This document shows positions 33,836 to 44,990 of a DNA stretch of 64,000 nt, in pieces. Each line of letters opens with the position of its first letter. Position 1 is the first letter of the stretch. The notes under the pieces were generated by a model. That model did no database searches. It was not told where the DNA came from and was given only the letters and a program-made list of their open reading frames with translations. The DNA lies in NCBI GenBank assembly GCA_001599915.1, contig BCIG01000007.1:744001-808000 (forward strand), given 5' to 3'. The translations under genes and the position numbers were made by a program. Source of the DNA: Symbiotaphrina buchneri. Taxonomy: Eukaryota > Ascomycota > Symbiotaphrinales > Symbiotaphrinaceae.

Positions 33836-35438
33836 ATGCAAGCCAAGAACACTCCCGCCTTCGACTTGGGGGCCACAACATATACCGCGATCCCACATGA
33901 ACCACATAGCCAATACTTTCCTTACGATTATGGAGATGAATCAAGGTAAGTGACAGCGGAATTTAACCAACCGGTCTTTTTGCTATGCTCACCGGAATTT
34001 TTCACAATGCCGCCGCTCAGCACAACATTGCAGAACTTTATGTAGAGGTGCACTGGGCTGACTCCTGATTTGCAGTCTATTCGAGGATGTGACACAGACG
34101 CACTCAATCGACCTTGGACAGGGAGGCATTCAGCCTTCCCCGCTCATCCCTGGATGTGATTTGAGTGATCCGAATGACCTTGCCTGGTCACTTCAAGACT
34201 GGGAACAGACACCAGGTACATCAACAACGCACCTCAGACCCGACAACAGCCTCCTCAATTTCAAGCCTTCATTTCAGCCTGTCACAGCAGTGGACTGTTC
34301 TGGTTACCCGGTTCCTATCGCAGTCAATGCGCGGCTGGACGGGATATTCTTCTTTGCCGAACCCTCCTCGTCGATCGTGGCTTCGACCCCGGCGTTGACA
34401 TGTTACCGTCGGAATCTCTTCCAAATCTCCGGAATAGTATCCGTGCCGCGAGCACTCGACTCCGTCCGAAAGGACCACTCAACGACATTGAAGATCACCG
34501 GCTACGCGCTCCGCGTCTGCGCCACGGAGTCCCTCGAGCAAACCCCCGTGAAACTCATCACCATCCCACCAAAAGCAATCGCCAGCCCCGAGAATCCACC
34601 GACGACCCCTCCACTCCTCCCTCTTCCGCTGCCCGGGTCCCTCCCACCTCCCGAATCTCCAACCGACGGCTCTCCCAACCCGACTCCGGACCCTGAGATC
34701 CTCGCCTTCGACCTCCCGCGCCTCCAGTTCCGCACCGCGACTTCCAACAACGGCCGCCGCGCCGCCCTGCAGCAGCACTTCACGCTGCACCTCGCGCTCG
34801 TCGCGACGCTGGCTGATGGAACCCAGGCGACGCTGACGGAAGCGCAGTCGAACCCGATTGTTGTCCGCGGCCGCTCGCCAAGGAATTTCCAGAGTAGACG
34901 CGATGTGCTGCTTTCGACGGGAGGGAGTATTCGCCAGAATACCGCGAGTGCTGGCGGGCGTCCCCATGCTGCTGCGCAGGCGGCAAATGGGAGCAGGCGC
35001 ACGAGTGGTGCTGGGGGTGTGACTGTTGGGCTTGGCGTTGGAGGGTCTGAGGTTGCTTTTGATGGATCTGAGACGAGCCAGTTCGTGGCTGCAGGAGAGG
35101 GAGATCCCGGTGGCTTTCCTCACTCCTTCCCGTCAGGGAGATCGGAAAGCAGGAGGGCCAGTCGACATGCCTCCCACTCCACTTCCTCGACCACTATTCA
35201 CGTCCAGCGTCCAGCAGACACGTCAGTGACCCACGGCTCTACGGCTGTCACATCATACCAGCCTGGTCGGATACATGCGGATAATAGTCACCGACGCCAT
35301 GGTTCTGTCGTTGAGGCCAGCACGATGGGGTCAGTGCAAGCGGGTCCGCTGGAGCAAGTCCCTTTCGGTTTCCTTGATCCAGAGGCCTTTGAGCGCGCTT
35401 CGGGCTCGACGGCGGGGCTGTTTGAGGGGCCTTTATGA
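33836..35438 (+). CDS. Ndt80/PhoG-family transcription factor (p53-like fold)
   Basis: Two exons (33836-33945, 34076-35438) give 490 residues. The 130-nt intron starts GTAAGT and ends TTTGCAG. The DNA-binding domain spans about 75-315: GYPVPIAVNARLDGIFFF, TCYRRNLFQISG, the strand RLQFRTATSNNGRRAALQQHF, and the closing SNPIVVRGRSPRNFQSRRD typical of the family. A Pro-rich insert separates two halves of the domain (about 195-235), and the C-terminal 150 residues are Ser/Gly-rich. Relatives include yeast Ndt80 (middle meiosis), Aspergillus XprG (nutrient-stress proteases) and Neurospora VIB-1 (incompatibility cell death). Which role applies cannot be read here. The frame extends upstream of the chosen ATG to CCTAG at 33795, so another 5' exon may exist. 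Confidence 0.82.
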
Positions 35439-36116
35439 GAGTGCTGGATTAAAGGAGCAGAGGTGAAGGAGGGGGGACGGCGGTGTCTGAGTCTGGTGCG
35501 GTGTGGGGTTGGGAAGACAGCCTTGGCTAGATGACGCGCGAGCAAAGGGGGAAAGAGAGCTGAATGCAGGCGCTGCAGTGGAAGGGAAGCCTTATATCTC
35601 GTGTAATGCAGCTCTTGCTGCTGCCAGTGTCCGCTGCGGCTCTGCTTCATCGAGGACGATCGAAGGATAGGACGGGAGATGAAGGGTATACAGTTCATAT
35701 CTGGCGCTTTAGCATTGTAACTTCTAGCTTCTTCTATTTTACTAGCCAGCTGGAGGAAACATATAGACAGGAGGTTTGGGTATTCCCTTTTCTATCACCA
35801 TCATCAGCAGCAGCAGCGGGCTAGCTCTCTCTCCTTCCCTTCCTCCTCGTTCTATGGAATGTGATGTTCGTGCCTCCAGGCTGAGATAGCGCCCGAGTAC
35901 AGATGGCGGGCTGGCGTATCGAATAACCCTCCGAATCGTTTTTCTGACCAGTCCATAAGGCCTGCAGCCAATAAATGCCGCGCCCTCCACGCCTAACCTT
36001 GCCTTCAGGCCCCTTACCCATCTCGCCGGCCCCAACGGCCAGCTCTCTCCCTCGCTCGCTCTCTCTCCCTCCCTCACTCTCCCTTCCGCCCCGTCACAAA
36101 TCTTAAATCTCAAATC
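35439..36116. other. Intergenic region between convergent genes
   Basis: About 680 bases separating the 3' ends of the Ndt80/PhoG gene (+) and the choline-oxidase-like gene (-). It includes pyrimidine-rich tracts near 36035-36100 and a short CAG run near 35807. No coding region is seen. Confidence 0.45.
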
Positions 36117-37866
36117 CTAGATCTTCGCCCTCCCCTCCCTCCCGCCCCTCACCGGGCCCGTCCCTCTCCTCCACCCGGCCTGCTCCGCAATCATCTCCGC
36201 CGCGCGCTCCCCAACTCCAAGAACCGTCAACATCGGATTCACAGTCGTGATCTCCGGAAACACGCCTGCGTCCGCGATCCTCACTCCTTTTAATCCACGG
36301 ATCCTTAAGGAGGGGTCGACCACGGCTAGTGGGTCCTTGGAAACGTCGCCCATTTTTGTGGTTCCGCACGGGTGGTACACCGTGTGCGCGGCGCGGCGCG
36401 CGTATTCGGAGAGATCCTCGTCGGAGGTTACAGCGGGCCCGGGGGCGACCTCGCGTTTGAGCCAGCGTGCAAAGGGCGGCTGGGAGGCGACGCGGCGCGC
36501 GGCGCGCAGGCCCGCGACGAGGGTGTCGGCGTCGTAGGCAGAGTCGTCGGTGAAGTACCGGAAGTCGAGCGCCGGCTTGACGGACGGGTCGGAGGAAGTG
36601 AGATAGAGTTTGCCCCGCGAGCGCGGGCGTGGGATGTTGGGCGTCATGCAGAAGGCGTCGATGGGCGTGGGATACCCCAGCCGGGAAGTGTTCAGGCAGA
36701 AGGGGATCTGGTAGCAGTGCATCATGATGTCGGCGGTGTGGGACTCGAGCGGGTCGGTGGGCGAGAGGGAGTTGGAGGGGGAGGGGGAGCGACGCAGGAA
36801 GATGCCCGCGTCGGAGTCCATTGTTGTTTGGTTCGGTGGTACGGGGGTGTTGAGTTCCCAGATTATGATTGTTTCCGGGTGGTCTTGTAGGTTGAGCCCG
36901 ACGCCGGGGATGTCGGCCACGACGGGGATGGAGAGCGCGGAGAGATCGGCAGAGGGCCCGATGCCGGAGAGGAGAAGCAGGCGGGGGGTGTCGACCGCGC
37001 CGGCGCAGAGGATGGTTTCGGTGCGGGCGCGGAGGGAGGGGGTTTCGCCGCTCTGCAGCGTGACGGAGACGCCCGTGACTGTGTCGCCCTCGACGTTCAC
37101 GCGGCCGACCCAGGCGTTAGTCAGGATGGTTAGGTTAGGGCGTTTCTCCTCACCCCTCAAAATGGGGTGGATATATGCCACGCTCGCGCTGCTGCGCCGG
37201 CCGTCGTCCGGGTTGTAGCTCACGCTGAAGAAACCTACGCCCTGCTCGATGGTGCCGGTGCGCCGGATCTGCTCGTTGAAGTCCTCGATCACGGGGATGG
37301 AGAGTGCGCTGCTGCAGGAGGACACCCAGTCCTTGCACAGCTGGTTCCGGTGCCGTGCGTGGACCGGCTGGACGGTGTTTCGTAGGTTGTCGAGTACGCG
37401 CGTGAAGGTGTCGAAACCCCACCCGGTGCAGCCCGCGCGCTCCCAGGCGGCGCAGTCGTAGGCTAACGGACGGAAGGAGATCAGTGTGTTGTGCGAGGAG
37501 CACCCGCCGAGGACTTTGGCGCGCGAATGGCGGATGTGGGAGTTGCCTAGGGGGGTATACGGTCAGTATCCTCTTTCATCCAGCCAAGGGCTCTTCTGAG
37601 CTATGGTGGTGTGGGGTCGTACCCATTGGTTGTTCAGTAGTTCCATAATCGTAATCAAGTTCCCCGCCTAATAGGCTCAACCAGTCTTTGAGCAGCAGCA
37701 CGCGGTCATCCATGAAGTCGCTGGGCCCGGCTTCGATGAGCAGCACGCGCTTGTGAGGCAGGTATTCGGCGAGCCGGCTGGCGATGACGCAGCCTGCGGT
37801 CCCGCCCCCGACGATGATGTAGTCGTAGGAGGACGCCTCGGAGGGGTGCAGCGTGTTGGTCGTCAT
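36117..37866 (-). CDS. GMC oxidoreductase, probable choline oxidase
   Basis: Two exons on the - strand (37866-37623, 37546-36117) encode 557 residues. The FAD-binding turn is [20 protein letters not shown] signatures follow: GGCSSHN after the intron and [19 protein letters not shown] in mid-protein. The catalytic pair is the His of [10 protein letters not shown] and the Asn of [15 protein letters not shown], as in choline oxidase. Splicing restores [19 protein letters not shown]. The enzyme would oxidise choline to betaine aldehyde (and possibly on to betaine), making hydrogen peroxide. The assignment as choline oxidase rests largely on its divergent neighbour 697 bases away, a betaine aldehyde dehydrogenase. 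Other GMC alcohol oxidases remain possible. An in-frame upstream ATG (37959) would add 31 residues without clear targeting character. Confidence 0.85.
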
Positions 37867-38562
37867 GGTTGAGGAGGTGGGAGGTTGATGGTGGTGGAGG
37901 ATGGAGATTGGGCGGAGGAGAAGGGGCACTCTTGGAAGTGGTCCTGTACTGGAGCACAAGAGGGCGGGAAGGGGGTATATTAATTGAATGGGGACTGTGA
38001 ATAATATGGATGTGTCTAGGAGAGCAATGTTTGTTGCCCCTAGTCTTCCGTCCTAATCTCTAAGAAATTTTCTGCCTCCTCCGCATTATTATCTTTGCTA
38101 ATCACGTCAGGAGGTCCACAGTCGTGCGATAAGTGCCGAACCGGATAGCGCCAGATAGTGGGCTTGATAGCTCAGCCCTATATGGAAACCGTTGCCGGAT
38201 CGAGTGAAAATTCGCAGCGAAAAGAAAAAAAAAGACTGCGGATAATCGAGCCGCTAGTGTGATGCCCGGTAGAACCGTAGAAGCATTTTTGGTGCGAGTC
38301 TTGCTAGAAACCGATTGGGCAAGGTTTTCCTGACGGAGCCCGGCGCTAGGCGATACGATTGGCCGGCTTGACCTCATTCGAGAGAGAGTTGAAATTTGGG
38401 CGGTGACGAGAGGATGCGGACACTGCTTGTTGCCTCTCGGTGGACGATGATATAGACAACTACACGTACTACTCTTTCTTTTTATTTTTGAGGCCTCCTG
38501 TGATAGCCAGGGCCATCTTCAATTATCCTCAACGTGCGAAAAATTTCCCCATCATCAGCATC
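37867..38562. promoter_or_regulatory. Shared divergent promoter of the choline-to-betaine gene pair
   Basis: About 700 bases lie between the start codons of the oxidase (-) and aldehyde dehydrogenase (+). Sites matching the fungal GATA-factor consensus HGATAR occur (CGATAAG near 38128, AGATAG near 38153), which would fit nitrogen control, but single matches are expected by chance. A TATATTAAT patch near 37976-37984 could be the core promoter of the - strand gene. Confidence 0.55.
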
Positions 38563-40137
38563 ATGGCAGACCCAACGACATACCCCTCCCGACAACTCTA
38601 CTACAACGGGCAACCACAACGCGCAACCTCCGGCGAGACAATAACCTCCTACAACCCCTCGACCGGCTCTCCACTCTACACCATCCAAGTGGCCTCACAC
38701 TCCGACATCGACGCCGCCATCTCCTCCGCACAATCCGCCTTCCCCGCCTGGTCGCAGACGAACCCCATCGAGCGCGCCCGCATCCTGCTTAAAGCCGTGC
38801 AGATCCTCCGCGCACGCAACGACGAGATCGCGAAGATGGAGACGGATGATACGGGCAAACCCTTCTCCGAGACGAGTGCGGTGGACGTCGTTACCGGCGC
38901 GGACGTACTCGAGTTCTTCGCCCATGTCGTTGGCGGAGGCGGCATGAATGGCGAGACGGCGCGGTTGAGAGAGGATGCTTGGGTGTATACTGCGAAAGAG
39001 CCATTGGGTGTTTGTGCGGGCATCGGGGCATGGAACTATCCTATACAAATGTGCGCCCTATTCCTTGCCCCCCGAATGCTGTCCCAGCTTAACAACTGAC
39101 CCTTTTTTCGCGCCAACAGTGCCCTCTGGAAATCCGCACCCTGTCTCGCAGCAGGGAACTGCATGATCTACAAACCCTCCGAATTCACCACCCTGCACGC
39201 CCTGACGCTCGCCTCCATCTTCACCGACGCCGGCGTGCCCCCAGGGGTGTTCAACATCGTCAACGGGCCCGGCTCCGTCGGCGCCTACCTCACGTCCCAC
39301 CCCGGCATCGCCAAAGTATCGTTCACAGGCCAAGTCTCCACCGGCCAAAAAGTCGCCGCCGCCGCGGGCGCAGGCATGAAGTCCGTAACGATGGAACTGG
39401 GCGGCAAGAGCCCGCTGCTGATCCTCGAGGACGCAGATTTGGAGAATGCAGTCTACGGCGCTATGATGGCGAATTTCTTCTCCTCGGGCCAGGTCTGCAC
39501 GAACGGCACGCGCGTCTTCGTCCCCGAGCGTATGCACGACGCTTTCGTCGCGCGCCTGCTGCAGAAAATGCCCGAGGTCCGCGCCGGCGACGTCATGCAC
39601 CCGCACACCAATTTCGGCCCGCTCGTCAGCAAAGCGCACTACGATAAAGTCACGCGCTATATCCGCGCCGGCATCGAGTCCGACCGGGCAAAACTCCTCT
39701 ACGGCGGCGCCGAGCCTCCTCCCTCCCTATCTCCAAACTTCAAAGGTGGCTACTGGGTGCAGCCCACGATCTTCACCGCGTGCACCGACGACATGCTCAT
39801 CGCGCGCGACGAGATCTTCGGGCCCGTGCTGTGCATCCTGACCTACACTTCCCTCGCAGAAGCCATCCAACGCGCCAACGCGACGCCGCTCGGGCTGGCC
39901 GCGGGGGTGTTTACGAGGGATGTTAATGCAGCGCATAAAGTGACGGCGAAGCTGCAGGCGGGCATCACGTGGGTTAATACCTGGGGAGAGAGTCCGGCGG
40001 AAATGAGTGTGGGCGGCTGGAAGATGAGTGGGTTGGGAGTGGAGAATGGGAGGAGGGGGCTGGAGGGCTGGGTTCGGAATAAAAGTACCCTCGTGGAGAT
40101 GGGGGGGAGGGTGGGGACGGCGTTTGCGAAGTTGTGA
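38563..40137 (+). CDS. Betaine aldehyde dehydrogenase (ALDH family)
   Basis: Two exons (38563-39050, 39120-40137) encode 501 residues. The junction restores [21 protein letters not shown]. Key ALDH features are PWN-like AWNYP, KPSEFT, the nucleotide-binding [10 protein letters not shown], the general base Glu in [10 protein letters not shown], the catalytic Cys in [11 protein letters not shown], and EIFGPVLCI. The length is standard for the superfamily. The betaine-aldehyde assignment comes from overall pattern and from the divergent choline-oxidase-like neighbour; the product would be glycine betaine, an osmoprotectant and a nitrogen and carbon source. The start was placed at the ATG after CAGCATC because it gives the usual short N-terminus; an upstream in-frame extension would add 41 aromatic-rich residues. 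Confidence 0.92.
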
Positions 40138-40377
40138 GAGTTGGGATTATGGAGAGAAAGGGGGGAATAGGAGAGAGGGTGGTGCATTCATGGGCGTTGG
40201 GAAGTGGCGTCTGTTGTTGACTCGTGAGAGTCAGGTTGAAGAGAGGGCGCATTCTGCCAGCGTTTGCGTGCACGCTTCGTGATGGTTGTCTCCCTAAGGT
40301 AGGTAGGTGAAAAAAATGACCCTGGAAGGATGCGATCAATCGATAAAGCTCTGGTCTATCCGAATAAGACCATACCC

Positions 40378-41225
40378 AAAAACGGGACAAAAGAGCCATG
40401 CAAGCAGATATTCTTCAAACTTGAAACGCACAACTGTCAAGTACGATACCGGTACAGAATCGAGAAATCCTCAATTTCAAGTGCACCACCTCAGAGGTTC
40501 TTCCCGTGCATGCATAGCTTCAGCCTTCTGCTTCTTCCTCTCACATACGGCCTCATTTCACCTTCGTGCAAGACTCATGGTCGCTTGGGGTCCCTTCAAA
40601 ATCATTCATACAAGTCGGCGTGAAAAGTCCGGACGGACGGCGACCTTGGTGGACAGACAGACCAGTACCAGACGTTGCAGAGTCGCAGGATTGCACGATT
40701 GCAGCAGCGGACAGCAAAGAAAGGTCTAGCGTGCAAACATGGAGAAGGAGGTTACTTGCCCTGTTTGGGCCACGCAGCTCCCTGGAAGAATAACGTAGCT
40801 GTTGTAGATACAGCTATGTTCTGTCCGGCTACGAAATGTACTCAAAAAGGGGACATGAAAGTCATGCAAAGCAGATGATCATCTCAAAAGGTGAAGTTGA
40901 AAGACATGACAGTCACATTCGATATAGAATCGAGAAAAACAATTTCAAGTGGACTATCTCAAGGGTGTTCTCCGCATGAATTTCTTTCAGCCTTGGGGGC
41001 CTCCTTTCCGCCTTGGTCTGTCCCCAACCCCGGGGTTTCCTCCAAGATCATTCATACAAGTCGGCATGAGAAGTTCGGACGGACGGCGGGCGACCTTGGT
41101 GGACACACTACTATCGGAGGTTGTAGAGTTGCAGGGTCTCAGCATACATCGAAGGTCTAGCGTTCCCGCGACAAATGGAGCTTACTTGCCCTATTTGGGC
41201 CGGACATCTCCCTGGAGAAAGAATA
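40378..41225. repeat. Diverged direct tandem duplication, unit about 430-465 bp
   Basis: Two copies, about 40378-40800 and 40844-41225, share an ordered series of blocks: AAAACGGGACA/AAAAAGGGGACA, AGAATCGAGAAA, AATTTCAAGTG, CATTCATACAAGTCGGC (about 40604 and 41050), GGACGGACGGCG with GACCTTGGTGGACA, AAGGTCTAGCG, and TTACTTGCCCT with TTTGGGCC. Spacing between matching blocks falls from about 465 to 430 bases. Neither copy has a coding frame. It lies upstream of the gene at 41379 and may be a promoter duplication or an unrecognised non-coding element. Confidence 0.75.
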
Positions 41226-41378
41226 GCTAGGGGAGGGAGTTGCAGGGAATGCGCAGCAGCAGCGTAGGGGATGTATAAAATGGCTGGTGGATGGGTGAGC
41301 TGGATGTTATTCCTTATTTTCGCGTTTGCTTGCAGCTTTCAAGCGGTACCGAGAGCCCGTACCTTTGAAAAGGAAAAT

Positions 41379-42803
41379 ATGGATACTTCCGGAGGACGCA
41401 CTGCCGTGCCGCGGTATTACGCTGCTGCTAATGTGGTTCATGAGCGGAGTACTCCTCCCGTGGAACATAAACAGGACAAAGCAAACCGCGTTCGGGATGC
41501 AGCCCGCGTCGGTGAGGAGTGGGAGGTGGAGGTGGGTCCTAGCACGCGTACTGCAGGTCTTGTGAGTGTTGGTGATGCCAGAATGGAAGATGAGGATGAA
41601 GATGAACAGGCGTTGTTGAATGACTCTGAGAACGATGAGGACGATGAGGAGTTTATGTGGCATGACCACCGTATCGGCGAAGTCTCGTTCTGCTTGCCGT
41701 GTCAGCGCAAGCTGCGCAAGCGTACCAACGGACAAGTCGGCTTTGCGCTGACTTTAGAGGAAGGAGCGATGCGGCTGCAGCAGCAAGCGAATGATGACGA
41801 GGAGGCCGACGACGACGCGGCTACGCAGGATGGCGATGTTGTTGACTCCTCGGATATCGGCATCGACATCAACGCAACTCGCACGCCCGAGACTGATACT
41901 GCCACTTATGAGCATACCGCGATTTCAGGTGAACAGCTGAGCCCTGAGTCTGAACTTGACTTGCCAGAGGAGATGTCCACCATGGCATCCCTTCCGCACC
42001 TCAACATCAACACCCACAACGGCGGGACCAGGACGCGTCCGAACGGGATCAGCAACGGGATCACCACCAATGGCTCCACTCCCACGCCATACAACTCTCC
42101 CTCAACCGGCCTGACGCCCGCCACTGCATTCCATAGGCCCAACCCGAACACCATCGGCGGCAGCACCAGCGTGCACGCCATGGCTCACCTCGCACCCCTT
42201 CGCGGGGCCAGCAATCTGTCCCCCACCCTCCGCAAACGCCTGAACGCAAGCCACCACCTCACCCTCAACGCGGCCTTCAACTCCAACGGCGGTGCCACAT
42301 CGCGCATCCCCCCGCCGCCGCCCTACGACCCGGCGCTGTTCCCGCAGTATGTGCACCAGCACGCGGTGAGCTTCCACTTGCAGCAGACGCTGGTTCAAGT
42401 CTATGGTGTAGAGAGGATTGTGCAGAAGCCGTTGTTGTTGGCGCTGTATCGGATTTATGAAAGGGATCAGATCAGAACGTCGCTGCTTGCCGGGAGGTAC
42501 GAGAAGTGGGCGAGGAATTTGAGGGTGGGCGTTGTGGGGGGCTGGTGTGGACGGTGTAAGGACAGTTGGGAGGGGCTTGAGAAGGAGGATAGGGAGGAGG
42601 AGAGGGTCCTGGCTGGCAGGTTGGGAAAGGCGGAGAAAGAGGTGGGAAGGGAGTTGCAGAGGGTTGAGAAGGGGCTGGGGATTAGAGGGGAGGAGAGTGC
42701 GATGATGGTCAAGGGGATTGAAGAGGGCTTGACGTGTTCGTGCCAGTGTGAGTGCTGTGAGGGGTGTGGGGGAGAGGGAGAGGCAGAGGCGATGCAGCAG
42801 TGA
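41379..42803 (+). CDS. Acidic Cys-containing protein of unknown function
   Basis: One exon encodes 474 residues from the ATG at 41379. The same frame opens at 41271, but TATAAAA at 41274-41280 looks like the core promoter, so I favour the inner ATG. The upstream reading would add a hydrophobic, signal-like segment. Visible parts are an acidic tract (MEDEDEDEQALL...ENDEDDEEF, about 75-105), a CLPCQRKLRKR motif, a polar Asn/Thr-rich middle, and a helical C-terminal domain (QYVHQHAVSFHLQQTLVQVYG, KPLLLALYRIYERDQ) with WCGRC and a terminal Cys cluster (CSCQCECCEGCG). The paired CxxC motifs could bind metal. I do not recognise the family. Confidence 0.6.
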   Translation: MDTSGGRTAVPRYYAAANVVHERSTPPVEHKQDKANRVRDAARVGEEWEVEVGPSTRTAGLVSVGDARMEDEDEDEQALLNDSENDEDDEEFMWHDHRIGEVSFCLPCQRKLRKRTNGQVGFALTLEEGAMRLQQQANDDEEADDDAATQDGDVVDSSDIGIDINATRTPETDTATYEHTAISGEQLSPESELDLPEEMSTMASLPHLNINTHNGGTRTRPNGISNGITTNGSTPTPYNSPSTGLTPATAFHRPNPNTIGGSTSVHAMAHLAPLRGASNLSPTLRKRLNASHHLTLNAAFNSNGGATSRIPPPPPYDPALFPQYVHQHAVSFHLQQTLVQVYGVERIVQKPLLLALYRIYERDQIRTSLLAGRYEKWARNLRVGVVGGWCGRCKDSWEGLEKEDREEERVLAGRLGKAEKEVGRELQRVEKGLGIRGEESAMMVKGIEEGLTCSCQCECCEGCGGEGEAEAMQQ

Positions 42804-43942
42804 GGGAAGGAAGGCAGCGTTCTTCTGCTGGTGATGATTGTCATCTGGACTTGGGTATGCGTGGATGGCCGGCTATCTGCGCTGTCCGGCGTTTTGATGG
42901 CCTTCTCCTGCAACTGGAGGCACGGGATTAGTATCCTGGAGAGTTTCCTTTGGGTCTCGGTCTCTGACAGCAGATGTCGAAGCCTGTGGGAACTGGAAAT
43001 CAAAGGTATTGGCCTGGGGAAGGAAGGCATTGGATTAATGGCATTTCCTTCTTTGAACTGGATTAGTAGATTAATAGGCACATTCCTTTTTGACGAAGCA
43101 AAAGTGTTTCATACTTGATGTATTGCTTGAGGGACAGCTCAAATAAGGGGTTTCAGGGTGAGAATAGCATAGAATACGCCTTGAGTTGGAAACCAGTGAA
43201 CCACCAAGATGGACATTCGTCTGTGTGTACGAACGGTATGTCTTGAGGGGAAAGTATATAATTCACTCACCTGGATGACCACACCGAGGGAGAGAACTTT
43301 TCAAGACCAGATTGCCCATATGTACACGCGCATTTGTGTATGCGTGTCCGGAGGACAGTCGTCCAAAGTCCAGCCCAAATCCGGTCAAAATCCACCCGGG
43401 TCCTCGAAAACACAATCCCCAACACGACCCATCCTATCAGCACATAGGACCGCTCCACAAGGGTAACTTCCCAGAACGGGTAAAGTAGCAGTAAAAAGAA
43501 CAGATTTTTGTCCTAAACTGTCTGTCTCCATCTGGTCAAGCGCTCCTTTGCAAGACCGGTCTGACCAGATGCGGCGTGGGGAACTGCGATCCCTGGGAAC
43601 GAGGACTTGCAACCTCAGGGGCTACGCGACATGCGGCGGTTTTGATGAGGGGGGTATATAATACCCGTGCCTGGTCTGGGGGGCTGTTTCCTCTTTTCTT
43701 TTTTTTCCTCTTTTCTTTTTTTCTTTGCGCCTTCGTTCTGCGGTTGGCGGCGACAATTGGATTTATAGCAACACCAAACAGGACATTTGGGGGCAACACC
43801 AGGCACTCGCTCAGGGGAAGAAAAGGGCAAAGCGGACAAGACAACCCAACACCAACCACGAGCCTTCGTATCTGTGCAATCTATCAGCAAGCAGACAGAC
43901 AGACACACCCGTTGGCACGATACCCTAACGCGTCACTGCACC
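42804..43942. other. Intergenic region with a strong core-promoter-like 3' end
   Basis: About 1.1 kb with no supported gene. Its last 300 bases hold TATATAATA at 43654-43662 and a long pyrimidine tract at about 43687-43730, the usual arrangement upstream of a well-transcribed fungal gene. This supports the presence of a gene starting near 43943. Confidence 0.55.
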
Positions 43943-44990
43943 ATGTACAGCTTCTTCGCTCCCAGCAACTCGACGAACGCCCTCCTGCCGGCCCTCTCGG
44001 ACGAGCAGCAGCAGTGGTACACGGACGAACAGCAATCGCTGCCGCCGCAGCAGCAGCACTGGTTTGAGCAGCAGCAGTGGTTCACGGAGCCCGCAGACCA
44101 CCCTACAGTCCAGCGCCAGCGCAACCAGCAGCAGCATCATCAATCCGCCATCCAGCGCCCCCGCCGCTGGGGCCATCCCCGCCGAGCTTCAATGAATCCG
44201 CCTCTGGCACCCACCCAGCGTCCTCTTCCCGCACGTCTTCCTCCCGTGAGTCCCCGTCCCGGTCCGCCGCGCATTCCGCTCTCGCGGCCCAGCGGCACCG
44301 CGGGAAAAAGCACCCTCGCCGCCAGCGATCTCCCGCCAAGGTGGCGCTCGCTGTCGCCTTACCCGGTTCGGTCGCCAGATCGGACCCTTTCGGCGTCGCC
44401 CTTGCGTTCTGCGGTCTCCTTCGCGGTCTTCGCGTTCTGCCTCTCCCTCTCCCAGCAGCAACGGCAGCACCAGCCACGGAAGCACCAGCAGCGGCACCAA
44501 CAACAACAACAGCCACTCACCAGCCCGATTCAGGCCTCTACGCAGTTTCATCCAGCGGCACAACGCGCTGCTGTGGCGGCGCTCCCGCCTCCGCCAGTCA
44601 CAAGACGTCGAATACTGGACGACCGAGCTCGACCTCGTGCGCGCGCGGCGCGGGATCCTCGACGCCGTGTACCGGATCCTCGAGGCCGGGCTGGAAGCGC
44701 GCTCGCTGCGAAGAGCCGGTGCCGGAGGCGTGTGGCGCGATGCGGAGGCGGCTCTGGGGGGCTGGGTCCTGGGCGTGACGCAGGCGTGGGAGCTGAGGGT
44801 GATTGTGGCGAGGGAGAGGAGGGTGTTGAGGGAGGAGGAGGCGAGAGTGGTGAGAGGGTTGAATGGTCTTTGGAGGAGGGGCGTGGCGAGGGAGGAGGGG
44901 GAGATGTTTGAGAGGGTTTGTAGTTGGATGGATGGCTGGGGAGAGGATGGGTATGAGGCTGGTGAGGAGAGTGGGATGGAGGAGGAGTAG
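43943..44990 (+). pseudogene. Gln/Ser/Arg-rich gene whose coding frame changes several times
   Basis: The ATG at 43943 opens MYSFFAPSNSTNALLPALSD and a poly-Gln segment (EEQQQW-like repeats). Coding-like sequence then moves between frames: ESASGTHPASSSRTSSSRES in one, WRSLSPYPVRSPDRTLSASP in another, and SPSRSSRSASPSPSSNGSTS followed by a convincing helical C-terminal domain (FIQRHNALLWRRSRLR, VEYWTTELDLVRARRGILDAV, AWELRVIVARERRVLREEE) in the third, ending at 44990. I see no normal introns that would join these. Either the gene is decaying, the GC-rich low-complexity part holds sequencing indels, or introns are unusual. A good TATA and pyrimidine tract precede it, so it was or is a gene. The family is not recognised. 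Confidence 0.45.

Noticed and set aside
36372-37385. Open frames on the + strand across the choline-oxidase-like gene
   Set aside because: They are Gly/Val/Arg-rich products of GC-rich codons on the other strand; the - strand frame carries the GMC motifs.
41271-41378. Upstream start giving a signal-peptide-like N-terminus to the acidic protein
   Set aside because: A TATAAAA element overlaps the first codons, so transcription probably begins downstream; the inner ATG at 41379 is preferred.
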